32,765 nt of DNA from Coprobacter tertius. GTDB taxonomy: Bacteria > Bacteroidota > Bacteroidia > Bacteroidales > Coprobacteraceae. The notes beneath the pieces are model-generated. The model was not told the DNA's origin. It saw only the letters and a program-made list of their open reading frames with translations, and did no database searches. The DNA is taken from positions 1 through 32,765 of the forward strand of contig NZ_JANDHW010000019.1 of assembly GCF_024330105.1 (NCBI RefSeq), in the 5' to 3' direction. Below, in pieces: positions 9,400 through 17,214 of the stretch. How positions within the stretch are numbered: position 1 is the first letter of the stretch; every line of letters begins with the position of its first letter. The position numbers and the translations under genes are program-made.

Positions 9400-9915
9400 A
9401 TGAAACATAAGATTTTGTTGATGTATGCATGGTTTGTAAGGAGTCTGTTATTTTTTTTACCTGATGTCCCTTTATTGATGCGTTTCAGAGGTTTCTTATA
9501 CGGATTAGGGATGAAAAAATGCGGTAAAGATTTCCAGGTGACACATGATGCAATTATAAAAGATTTACAAAATATTACTGTTGGTAGAAATTGTTTTGTC
9601 GGAAACGGTACAGTTTTAATGGGAAGCGGAAGTATTGTTGTCGGAGATGAAGTTATGTTTGCACCTCATGTTATAGTCATTAGTGGTAATCATACGTCAG
9701 AGAATGGATCTTATCGGTATGGCCGTGGGGATCGAGGCGCAATAGTTATAGGTGATGGGTCATGGGTAGCTGGAAATTCAACCATTCAGAAAGATTCCGT
9801 ATTACCTGAAAATTCGGTCTTATCGGCAAATAGTTTTTTGAACAAATGTTTTGATATTCCGGATGCTATTTACGGTGGAGTTCCAGCTAAATTATTGAAA
9901 AAGAAAAATATATAA
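9400..9915 (+). CDS. Hexapeptide-repeat acyltransferase
   Basis: A 171-residue left-handed beta-helix protein, third of its type in the locus. Hexads run through 'ITVGRNCFVGNGTVLMGSGS' and 'IVIGDGSWVAGNSTIQKDSV'. The histidine in 'VISGNHTSENG' is the likely catalytic residue, and the end 'IYGGVPAKLL' is typical of the family. It likely O-acetylates a capsular sugar. It begins 2 bp after the FemAB-like gene and its TAA is immediately followed by the next ATG, consistent with one transcript. Confidence 0.82.
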   Translation: MKHKILLMYAWFVRSLLFFLPDVPLLMRFRGFLYGLGMKKCGKDFQVTHDAIIKDLQNITVGRNCFVGNGTVLMGSGSIVVGDEVMFAPHVIVISGNHTSENGSYRYGRGDRGAIVIGDGSWVAGNSTIQKDSVLPENSVLSANSFLNKCFDIPDAIYGGVPAKLLKKKNI

Positions 9916-10947
9916 ATGTTAAGAATCGTAGGGGACATAAATTTAACCGATGGCTTTTTCGATACAGGTTTTGGGATAGGAAGCCGGATGGCGAAAGGAG
10001 AAGATCCGTTCAGATATCTTAAGAGGAGAGATGGGGATTTCTGGATTGGAAATTTGGAATGTGTTTGTGCCGATATTTCCATTGAGAAGGGACTTTATGG
10101 AAGACAATTTATAGTGTCTCCTGAACATTTGAAACAAATACGCCATTTCGATCTATATGGAGTCGCTAATAATCATGTGATGCAACACGGAGAAGAAGCA
10201 TATAAAAGTATGTTACAGTATATTCGTACGGTTGGATCACAGTATGTAGGATCGGCAACGAAGAAAAGCTTTACGTTTGTGCATCAAGGTCGTAATGTAG
10301 GTATTATAGCTTTTAGTCAGCGACCGGAAAATTTTTCTAAAAATCCTCTTTATTGGTCGATGCCCGAATATGAGAAAATAGTTATAGAATTGCAATTGAT
10401 CGCTGATTGTGATTTTAAAATTGCATATATTCATTGGGGTAATGAGTTTATAGGTTATCCTTATAATGACCAGCAGCAATTTGCACATTGGCTTGTAGAT
10501 ATCGGTTTCGATCTTGTCGTAGGAATGCATCCTCATGTACTACAAGGTTATGAAATATATCGGAATAAATATATTTTTTATTCATTGGGAAATTTTGTAT
10601 TTAATATGCCTTGGGAACCTACTAAGTATTCGATTGTATTAAATGTCGATTTATCAGACAAGCCGGCTATTTCTTACGATTATATACATATCGGAAATGA
10701 TTGTTTCCCGGTATATATTTTATCAGAAGAGGTTCCTGAAAGATTGAGATTTGAATATTTGAATCGTTTTATTTTATTAAACCGGGAAAATGAGTTGTAT
10801 TATAAAACGGTATTTAAAAGCATGAATACATACCGTATACATAATTATATAGGGATACTCAAAAATATTTTTCGATATAAATATTCTGATTTTCAGGTAA
10901 TTTTTTTTGATTTTTTGAAAAGAAGAATGGCTAAAAAAGAAAATTGA
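9916..10947 (+). CDS. CapA-family metallophosphatase-like protein
   Basis: A 343-residue CapA (PGA_cap) domain protein. Motifs in order are 'VGDINLTD' (GD near residue 7), 'FWIGNLEC', 'GVANNHVMQHG' (NNH), 'YIHWGNEFIGYP' and 'VVGMHPHVLQGYE', followed by 'FYSLGNFVFN'. These are the metal-binding blocks of the calcineurin-like CapA fold first described in poly-gamma-glutamate capsule systems. No signal peptide or N-terminal membrane anchor is visible, which differs from classical membrane-anchored CapA. In the same operon are an ATP-grasp ligase and an adenylate-forming enzyme, so a role in an amide-containing capsule modification is plausible. The start codon abuts the preceding stop. Confidence 0.82.
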   Translation: MLRIVGDINLTDGFFDTGFGIGSRMAKGEDPFRYLKRRDGDFWIGNLECVCADISIEKGLYGRQFIVSPEHLKQIRHFDLYGVANNHVMQHGEEAYKSMLQYIRTVGSQYVGSATKKSFTFVHQGRNVGIIAFSQRPENFSKNPLYWSMPEYEKIVIELQLIADCDFKIAYIHWGNEFIGYPYNDQQQFAHWLVDIGFDLVVGMHPHVLQGYEIYRNKYIFYSLGNFVFNMPWEPTKYSIVLNVDLSDKPAISYDYIHIGNDCFPVYILSEEVPERLRFEYLNRFILLNRENELYYKTVFKSMNTYRIHNYIGILKNIFRYKYSDFQVIFFDFLKRRMAKKEN

Positions 10948-10952
10948 TTACG

Positions 10953-12287
10953 ATGCGGTTATATACTTATCTGTTAGAAAAAATAATATTGCCTTTGGGA
11001 AGTATTATCAGTGGAAATTCTTTTTCGACATATTTAAGTTATTTGAGACGGTGTGACAATATGTCGGCCTTTGAGCTGGAGGCGGTGCAAAAAGAAAAGT
11101 TGGATAAGTTACTTAAATACGTGTTAACTGATTGCGAATATTACAAATCATATGGAATAAAAGAAAAGGAAGATCCGTATTTAACGATTAAAGAATTTCC
11201 TATTCTTACTAAAAATCTGTTAAGAGAAAATGAATCGAGGTTATTGACCCGTCCTGTTTCGAAACTGATTCGGTGTAGTAGCAGCGGTTCGAGCGGTTTG
11301 CGTACGTCTATTTATTTAACAAAGAAAGAATTAGGTATTCCGCAGGCAACTCAATTGCATTGGTGGAATTGGGCCGGATATCATTCGGGAGAAAAACTTT
11401 TGCAAACAGGTATAACTCCTTCGAGGGGATTTGTTAAAAAAATAAAAGATATCTGTTTCTATACGATTTATGTCCCAGCTTTTTCACTGACTGAACAGCA
11501 GGTCGTTGAAATTCTGAAATCGGTAAAAAGAGGGAATTATACACTGGCCGGATACGCTTCGTCTCTTTATGTATTTGCATGTGCTGCAAGGGAGCAGAAA
11601 ATACACGTTACATTTAAACGTGCATTATCCTGGGGTGATAAACTTTTTGAACATTACCGTAAGGAAATAAGGGATGTTTTTAATTGTGAAGTTTATGATA
11701 CATACGGTTGCAGTGAAGGAATGCTGATGGCAGCCCAGAAAGATCTTCCCTATATGTATATAATGACTCCCAATGTTTATATCGAAATTGTGGATGATGA
11801 GGGGAATGAAGTCCCCGACGGTACAATGGGACATGTATTGGTCACTAACCTAAATGGATATGCAATGCCCCTTATTCGTTATAAATTAGGAGATCTCGCC
11901 GTAAAATTACCTTTGGAAAAATATCCTGATAAGAGAAAATTAAACTACCCATTATTAGAAAGGGTAATAGGGAGAGATACCGATCTTGTTAAAACGAAAT
12001 CGGGAAAGATAATGATTGTACATACCTTTACCGGAATTTTTGAGTTTTATAGGTCGATCAAGCAGTTTAGGGTAATACAAACCGAAATGGAGGGTATCGA
12101 TATTGAATATATTCCTTCTGAAACGTTTGCAGATGCTGAGTTGATGAAGATAGCGAATGACATATACGAAAGAACCGGAGAAAGTAGAGACTCATTTTAT
12201 ATAAATTTTAAAAGGGTAGATTATATCCCTCCGACGAGTTCAGGAAAACCGCAAATAATAAAATCATTGTTAGGAAACAAGCTTTAA
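10953..12287 (+). CDS. CapK/PaaK-like adenylate-forming enzyme
   Basis: A 444-residue member of the phenylacetate-CoA ligase (PaaK)-like part of the ANL superfamily, often called CapK in capsule loci. The phosphate-binding loop 'RCSSSGSSGLRTSIYLTKKE' lies near residues 107-126, and 'YDTYGCSEGMLM' (about 249-260) is the adenine/acyl-binding motif. 'PLIRYKLGDLAV' (about 308-319) contains the ANL aspartate, and 'ERVIGRDTD' marks the hinge. The enzyme should activate a carboxylate as an acyl-AMP, perhaps passing it to CoA or to an amine. The ATG at 10953 is chosen, 5 bp after the capA stop. A TTG at 10944 would overlap it. Confidence 0.8.
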   Translation: MRLYTYLLEKIILPLGSIISGNSFSTYLSYLRRCDNMSAFELEAVQKEKLDKLLKYVLTDCEYYKSYGIKEKEDPYLTIKEFPILTKNLLRENESRLLTRPVSKLIRCSSSGSSGLRTSIYLTKKELGIPQATQLHWWNWAGYHSGEKLLQTGITPSRGFVKKIKDICFYTIYVPAFSLTEQQVVEILKSVKRGNYTLAGYASSLYVFACAAREQKIHVTFKRALSWGDKLFEHYRKEIRDVFNCEVYDTYGCSEGMLMAAQKDLPYMYIMTPNVYIEIVDDEGNEVPDGTMGHVLVTNLNGYAMPLIRYKLGDLAVKLPLEKYPDKRKLNYPLLERVIGRDTDLVKTKSGKIMIVHTFTGIFEFYRSIKQFRVIQTEMEGIDIEYIPSETFADAELMKIANDIYERTGESRDSFYINFKRVDYIPPTSSGKPQIIKSLLGNKL

Positions 12288-12296
12288 TAAAGTAGT

Positions 12297-13304
12297 ATGG
12301 TTTCTGTTATTTGTCCCGTATTTAATGAAGAGAAATACATTGTAAAATGTATTGATTCGATTGTGGATCAGGATTATCCGAAAGATGATCTTGAAGTTTT
12401 GTTTGTAGATGGAATGAGCATCGATAAAACTCGGGAAATTATTTTGCGGTTCGGAGAAAAATATAGTTGGATAAAATTATTGGATAATCCGGATAAGATT
12501 GTACCTTATGCGATGAATATTGGTATTGAGGCTGCAAAGGGCGATATAATAGTACGTATAGATGCACATTCGTATTATGCTTCGAATTATATTTCGGCTT
12601 TAGTGATGGGATTGTCTGTATATAATGCCGATAATATCGGCACTGTTTGCCGTACCGATATCTTGAATAAAACGGCTAAAACTTTGGCGATAAAAGAAGT
12701 TCTGAGTAATAGGTTCGGAGTCGGGAATTCTTTGTTTCGTACCGGAATTACTACGGTACGGGAAGTGGATACGGTTCCCTTCGGTTGCTGGCGGCGTGAA
12801 GTTTTCGATAAATACGGATTGTATGATACGAGGTTGGTTCGTAATCAGGATATCGAATTGAATAAACGAATTATCCGGGGCGGAGGGAAGATTGTTATTA
12901 TTCCCGATTCGTATTGTACTTATCTGGCACGGGAAACATTTAGGGGGATAGCCGGAAATAATTATCAGAATGGTCGTTGGAATATCCTCACAGTGTATTA
13001 TACGAAACAATTTGGTTCTTTATCGCTGCGGCATTTTATCCCTATGTGCTTTGTTTTATCTCTTATAATTCCGTTTTTGTTTTCTTTTATTTGGTACCCG
13101 TTTCTTTATTTATCGGCTTTATCGTTATTACTCTATTCGATATTGATAATAACGATCTCTGTCGGATTATCGGTGAAGAAAAGGCTTAATCTTTTTTATT
13201 TGCTTTCATCTTTTTTTATTATTCATCTCTCGTACGGTTGGGGTTCTGTTTCGGGAATTATCCGTATAATATTAGAGAAATTTAAGTTACATAAATCGAA
13301 ATAA
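12297..13304 (+). CDS. Glycosyltransferase family 2 with C-terminal membrane segments
   Basis: A 335-residue GT-A enzyme. 'VSVICPVFNEEKYIVKCIDS' opens the nucleotide-binding domain, 'LFVDGMSIDKT' follows, and 'IIVRIDAHSYY' near residues 83-93 supplies the DxD-type aspartates. 'NQDIELNKRIIRGG' is the later acidic motif. After about residue 235 there are two to three hydrophobic segments, as in ExoA-like succinoglycan glycosyltransferases. It likely adds a sugar to a lipid-linked intermediate at the inner membrane. It starts 9 bp after the CapK-like gene. Confidence 0.88.
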   Translation: MVSVICPVFNEEKYIVKCIDSIVDQDYPKDDLEVLFVDGMSIDKTREIILRFGEKYSWIKLLDNPDKIVPYAMNIGIEAAKGDIIVRIDAHSYYASNYISALVMGLSVYNADNIGTVCRTDILNKTAKTLAIKEVLSNRFGVGNSLFRTGITTVREVDTVPFGCWRREVFDKYGLYDTRLVRNQDIELNKRIIRGGGKIVIIPDSYCTYLARETFRGIAGNNYQNGRWNILTVYYTKQFGSLSLRHFIPMCFVLSLIIPFLFSFIWYPFLYLSALSLLLYSILIITISVGLSVKKRLNLFYLLSSFFIIHLSYGWGSVSGIIRIILEKFKLHKSK

Positions 13305-13323
13305 TTACAATCATTTTTACTGT

Positions 13324-13914
13324 ATGAAATTTCTTTTCGACCGGCTCGCATCGTTGCTCGGTCTTATCTTTTTGTGGCCATTATTTATTGTTATTGCTAT
13401 AAGTATCCGAATTAAGATGCCCGGTGGACCGGTAATTTTTAAGCAGAAACGGATCGGTAAAGATGGGCATTTATTTACGATGTATAAGTTCAGATCGATG
13501 ACGGTCGGCCATGCGGGAAGTTCTGTTTCTGTAGCGGGTGAGAGTCGCATAACGCCATTAGGGGCGAAACTAAGAAAATATAAGCTCGATGAATTACCTG
13601 AGTTATGGAATGTTTTTATCGGGGATATGAGTTTGGTAGGTCCTCGTCCGGATGTTCCCGGATATGCCGATAAACTTAGTGGAGAGGACCGGCTGATTCT
13701 GAAATTAAGGCCGGGTATTACCGGACCGGCGTCGTTGAAATATGCAAATGAAGAAGAGATACTGGCTAAAGTCGATAATCCTGTAAAATATAACGATGAG
13801 GTAATTTTTCCCGATAAGGTAAAAATAAATCTCGGATATTATTACCATCATTCCCTGGCCGGAGATATAAAACTTATTTTCAGAACGGTTTTCCGTTCTT
13901 CCGGGAATAAATGA
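13324..13914 (+). CDS. Initiating sugar-phosphate transferase (PglC/WcaJ-type)
   Basis: A 196-residue monotopic phosphoglycosyl transferase of the bacterial sugar transferase family. It has the N-terminal re-entrant helix ('LASLLGLIFLWPLFIVIAIS'), 'GGPVIFKQKRIGKDG', 'MYKFRSMT', the catalytic Asp-Glu pair D89-E90 in 'YKLDELPELWNVFIGDMSLV', and 'GPRPD' at 106-110. The short length without extra transmembrane helices places it with PglC rather than full-length WcaJ. It transfers a sugar phosphate from UDP-sugar to undecaprenyl phosphate and so starts repeat-unit assembly. The next gene is a PglE-like aminotransferase, which suggests the first sugar is a 4-amino-4,6-dideoxy-HexNAc derivative. Confidence 0.92.
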   Translation: MKFLFDRLASLLGLIFLWPLFIVIAISIRIKMPGGPVIFKQKRIGKDGHLFTMYKFRSMTVGHAGSSVSVAGESRITPLGAKLRKYKLDELPELWNVFIGDMSLVGPRPDVPGYADKLSGEDRLILKLRPGITGPASLKYANEEEILAKVDNPVKYNDEVIFPDKVKINLGYYYHHSLAGDIKLIFRTVFRSSGNK

Positions 13915-13956
13915 GAGTGTAGTGTCTATAATCTTTCGAATTAAAATATTTATGCT

Positions 13957-15096
13957 ATGAAACAGCGTATCTATCTTTCGCTTGCTCATATGGGTGGTCG
14001 TGAGCAGGACTTTATAAAAGAGGCTTTCGATACTAATTGGGTCGTACCGCTCGGACCGAATGTAGATGCTTTTGAAAAAGAATTGTCGGCGTTTTTAGGA
14101 CAGGATCGTCATGTAGTCGCTCTTTCTGCCGGAACTGCAGCTATACATTTAGGCTTATTGTTGTCGGGTGTGGAAAAAGGGGATGAAGTGATATGTCAAT
14201 CTTTTACTTTTGCTGCTTCTGCCAATCCCGTAACTTATTTAGGCGCTACACCGGTTTTTGTCGATAGCGAATCTGAAACATGGAATATGTCTCCCGAATT
14301 TTTAGAAATTGCAATAAAAGATCGTATTGAAAAAAACGGTAAGAAGCCGAAAGCTATATTACCGGTACATTTATATGGGATGCCGGCCAAAATGGATGAG
14401 ATTATCTCGATTGCCCGAAAATATGAAATCCCGATAATGGAAGATGCTGCTGAGGCGATCGGATCGGAATATAACGGACGAAAATGCGGGACTTATGGTG
14501 AATTTGGTGCTTTGAGTTTCAATGGTAATAAAATGATTACTACATCGGGAGGTGGGGCTTTGGTATGTCGTACTGAAGAAGAAGCTCACCGGGCTATGTT
14601 TTTTGCGACACAGGCACGCGAACCCCGTCCTTATTATTATCATGAGTATATCGGTTATAATTATCGTATGAGTAATATTTGCGCAGGCATAGGGCGAGGG
14701 CAGATGCTCGTATTGGATCGGCATATTGCCAGGCGACGGGAAATACATAAATTATATACCGTATTATTGGGAAATATACCTGGAGTAAAAGTAATGCAAA
14801 ATCCGTCCTTTGTTTTCGATTCTAATTTTTGGCTTACTTGTATTACGTTAGATCGTCAGGTTTGTAAAGTTACGCCTGATGAAATTCGGAAGCATCTTGA
14901 ACAGGAAAATATCGAATCACGTCTTTTATGGCGTCCGATGCATATGCAACCGGTGTTTAAGGACTGTCTTTTTTATGGAGACGGTACGTCGGAACAGTTA
15001 TTTCAAGATGGATTGTGTTTACCTTCCGGATCGGTTTTATCAGATAATGATATTGCAAGAGTCGTAGAAGAAATCGGTAAAATCATATCTCGTTGA
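13957..15096 (+). CDS. PLP-dependent sugar aminotransferase (DegT/DnrJ/EryC1, PglE-like)
   Basis: A 379-residue aminotransferase. 'LSAGTAAIHLGLLLSGVEKG' (about 56-75) binds the PLP phosphate, 'EDAAEAIGS' contains D163 facing the pyridine nitrogen, and K192 in 'SFNGNKMITTSGGGALV' is the Schiff-base lysine. The N-terminal 'IYLSLAHMGGREQDFIKEAF' and 'NWVVPLGPNV' are typical of PglE/PseC-like enzymes that make UDP-4-amino-4,6-dideoxy-GlcNAc from the 4-keto sugar. The 4,6-dehydratase that would supply that substrate is not in the window. It follows the sugar transferase by 42 bp, in the common PglC-PglE arrangement, but with no PglD-like gene between them. Confidence 0.9.
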   Translation: MKQRIYLSLAHMGGREQDFIKEAFDTNWVVPLGPNVDAFEKELSAFLGQDRHVVALSAGTAAIHLGLLLSGVEKGDEVICQSFTFAASANPVTYLGATPVFVDSESETWNMSPEFLEIAIKDRIEKNGKKPKAILPVHLYGMPAKMDEIISIARKYEIPIMEDAAEAIGSEYNGRKCGTYGEFGALSFNGNKMITTSGGGALVCRTEEEAHRAMFFATQAREPRPYYYHEYIGYNYRMSNICAGIGRGQMLVLDRHIARRREIHKLYTVLLGNIPGVKVMQNPSFVFDSNFWLTCITLDRQVCKVTPDEIRKHLEQENIESRLLWRPMHMQPVFKDCLFYGDGTSEQLFQDGLCLPSGSVLSDNDIARVVEEIGKIISR

Positions 15097-15125
15097 ATTT
15101 CCGATACCGATAAAAAGCTTTGTAT

Positions 15126-15788
15126 ATGCACTCTAAGACAGAAGATATTATTGTAGAATCGGTGGGCGAAATGTCTTCGTCTATGATCGAATATCATCTG
15201 AAGCGTTTAAATGCTTTCGAATGGAACATTTCCGGTTGGCATGAAAATACGTATCGGTATGTTTTTCGTCGTTTTGTACGGTCGAAGCCGAAAACTTTAC
15301 GCGAGAAGTATGAAATGTTAAAAACATTTTCGTCTCCCGGAATATCAGATTTGGCAGAGGAAACATCAGCTGTGACGAAAGATTTTGTCTTGTATACTGT
15401 TGTAACGAAGCAGGTACAGGCGATAGGGGAAGAGTATATCGCTGGAATAACCGAGAATGCCGAAAAATATCTCTGCTTGAAAAATGCGAATGAAATATAT
15501 CGTTTTCAGGATGTATATCAAAAATATTCCGATCCTTACCATCAGCTTAAACTGGCTTGTAAATATGCTGTGCGTAAGAAATGTACCTTACTGATCGCGA
15601 ATTTGGGAGACGTGTTATTCGATGCTTTGTTTTATGATATCATTAATAATTATGGGTGTGAATTGCAGGCTGTCGATTTCCCACTGTTAAATCGTAAGAA
15701 CTTACCGGTATTTTTGGGTTTGGCTTTGTACAAGGATATAAAACAGCATGATATGAAAAAAAAGAAACCCGGTAAAAGAAATATTTAA
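15126..15788 (+). CDS. Unrecognised protein with a possible degenerate serine-recombinase (resolvase) domain
   Basis: A 220-residue protein with no confident family match. The ATG at 15126 is chosen over a TTG at 15120. From about residue 86 onward it can be aligned by eye with resolvase N-terminal domains. 'DFVLYTVVTKQ' matches 'FVxYxRVSTxxQ'. 'YHQLKLACKYAVRKKCTLLIANLGD' matches 'LxxAxxxCxxxxATLVIAKLDR', and 'GCELQAVDFPLLNRKNLPVFLGLALYKD' matches 'GVxFVAVDMPxANRxTxxILAAVAEHE'. The catalytic serine (in RVST) and the arginines of RVST and LDR are all missing, so it should not recombine DNA. The C terminus is very basic (KKKKPGKR). It is the last gene of the capsule operon, and the terminator begins 20 bp after its stop. 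A regulatory or DNA-binding role is only a suggestion. Confidence 0.6.
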   Translation: MHSKTEDIIVESVGEMSSSMIEYHLKRLNAFEWNISGWHENTYRYVFRRFVRSKPKTLREKYEMLKTFSSPGISDLAEETSAVTKDFVLYTVVTKQVQAIGEEYIAGITENAEKYLCLKNANEIYRFQDVYQKYSDPYHQLKLACKYAVRKKCTLLIANLGDVLFDALFYDIINNYGCELQAVDFPLLNRKNLPVFLGLALYKDIKQHDMKKKKPGKRNI

Positions 15789-15808
15789 AGAAGTATTTTA
15801 TTCTATCT

Positions 15809-15848
15809 AAAAGGGAAGCATATATTGTAAAATATATGCTTCCCTTTT
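15809..15848. terminator. Bidirectional intrinsic terminator between capsule operon and 2-oxoacid oxidoreductase operon
   Basis: Perfect 17-bp arms (15809-15825 and 15832-15848, AAAAGGGAAGCATATAT and its complement) enclose a 6-nt loop. The hairpin ends in a T run on the + strand and is preceded by A residues that serve as a T run on the - strand. It lies between convergent genes ending at 15788 (+) and 15880 (-). Confidence 0.85.
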
Positions 15849-15879
15849 TGCGATTTTGTATTCGGTTATTGAGAAAGTT

Positions 15880-16422
15880 TTATGCTTTCTTAATGATTTC
15901 CATTCCTTTTAATATTGCTTGTTCGTTCATCGGAATAAGTTTGTGATGACGCTCTGGCAGTGATTTCTTTAGTCCTAACAATACATTTTCGAGTGTAACC
16001 ATCGGTTTTACTTTCAGAAGACCACCCAAAACGATCATATTGAACGCTTTGGAATTTTCCATTTCGATGGCTGTATTCATGGCATCGATGCTGTATATGT
16101 CTATGTCTTTACGGGTGGGTGCGTGATGTATTCCGTATCCGTCGTAAATAAGAATTCCGCCGGGCTTTACTTTACTTTCGAATTTTTCGAGCGAAGGTTG
16201 GTTCAATATAATAGCGATATCGAAAGCGTTGAGTACGGGTGAACTAATACGTTCGTCGCTTAATATTACCGTTACATTAGCTGTTCCTCCTCGTTGTTCG
16301 GGACCGTATGAGGGCATCCAGCTTACCTCTTTATTTTCCATCAGTCCTGAGTATGCCAGGATTTTTCCCATCGAGAGTACTCCTTGGCCACCGAATCCGG
16401 CTATGATTATTTCTTCTTTCAT
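15880..16422 (-). CDS. 2-oxoacid:ferredoxin oxidoreductase, gamma subunit
   Basis: A 180-residue gamma-subunit (KorC/VorC-like). 'MKEEIIIAGFGGQGVLSMGK' at the N terminus is the conserved start of this subunit, followed by 'SWMPSYGPEQRGGTANVTVILS'. The subunit helps build the CoA-dependent oxidative decarboxylase that turns a 2-oxoacid into acyl-CoA and CO2 while reducing ferredoxin. It is the last gene of the four-gene operon, starting 18 bp after the beta subunit. Whether the substrate is 2-oxoglutarate or a branched-chain 2-oxoacid cannot be settled here. Confidence 0.88.
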   Translation of the reverse strand: MKEEIIIAGFGGQGVLSMGKILAYSGLMENKEVSWMPSYGPEQRGGTANVTVILSDERISSPVLNAFDIAIILNQPSLEKFESKVKPGGILIYDGYGIHHAPTRKDIDIYSIDAMNTAIEMENSKAFNMIVLGGLLKVKPMVTLENVLLGLKKSLPERHHKLIPMNEQAILKGMEIIKKA

Positions 16423-16440
16423 ACGTGCTGATTTTTGGGA

Positions 16441-17214
16441 TTATTCATTTTTCAGGTCACCTAACGGATATTTGGCAAACATGTTTTCTTCCATCCATTT
16501 ATTCGATTGATCAGGAGTCATTTTCCATCCTGAGTTGCAAGTCGATACGATTTCTACCAGTGATGTCCCTTTTCGGTTCATTGAATTTTCGAATGCTTGG
16601 CGTAATGCTTTTTTAGCCTTTCTTACAGCCGCCGCCGTATGTACGCTTTGGCGGGTTACGTAACAAGCTCCGTCGAGTTTTGCGACAAGATCAGATATTT
16701 TTAAGGGATAACCATTGAGTTCTACATTACGACCGTAGGGGGTAGTAGAGGTTTTCATGCCTTCGAGTGTCGTAGGAGCCATTTGTCCTCCGGTCATACC
16801 GTAAATACCGTTGTTTATAAAAACAATAACGATATTTTCCCCTCGGTTGCAGGCGTGAATGGTTTCGGCTGTGCCTATCGCTGCGAGGTCTCCGTCTCCC
16901 TGATAAGTGAAAACCAGTTTTGACGGATTGAGGCGTTTAATCGCAGTGGCTATAGCGGGAGCACGGCCATGGGCGGCTTCCTGCCAGTCTATATCGATAT
17001 AATTATAGGCAAAGACGGCGCATCCTACGGGAGCAACTCCGATAGCTTCTTCCTCGAGCCCCATTTCTTCTATTATTTCAGCAATGAGTTTATGCACTAC
17101 CCCATGGCTGCATCCCGGACAGTAATGCATCGGGTTATCGTTCATCAGTCTGGGTTTGCCGTAAACCAGATTTTCGGGTTTTATGATTTCGTTTACATCC
17201 ATAGTTTTCAGCAT
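16441..17214 (-). CDS. 2-oxoacid:ferredoxin oxidoreductase, beta (TPP-binding) subunit
   Basis: A 257-residue thiamine-diphosphate-binding subunit. 'MHYCPGCSHGVVHKLIAEII' and 'GVAPVGCAVFAYNYIDIDW' are characteristic of the beta subunit. The TPP motif runs from 'YQGDGDLAAIGTAETIHA' to 'VFINNGIYGMTGGQMAPTT' (GDGD with NN about 27 residues later). It carries the catalytic cofactor for decarboxylation of the 2-oxoacid in the cytoplasm. Its start overlaps the alpha-subunit stop by one base. The alternative start M5 would shorten it by four residues. Confidence 0.9.
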   Translation of the reverse strand: MLKTMDVNEIIKPENLVYGKPRLMNDNPMHYCPGCSHGVVHKLIAEIIEEMGLEEEAIGVAPVGCAVFAYNYIDIDWQEAAHGRAPAIATAIKRLNPSKLVFTYQGDGDLAAIGTAETIHACNRGENIVIVFINNGIYGMTGGQMAPTTLEGMKTSTTPYGRNVELNGYPLKISDLVAKLDGACYVTRQSVHTAAAVRKAKKALRQAFENSMNRKGTSLVEIVSTCNSGWKMTPDQSNKWMEENMFAKYPLGDLKNE

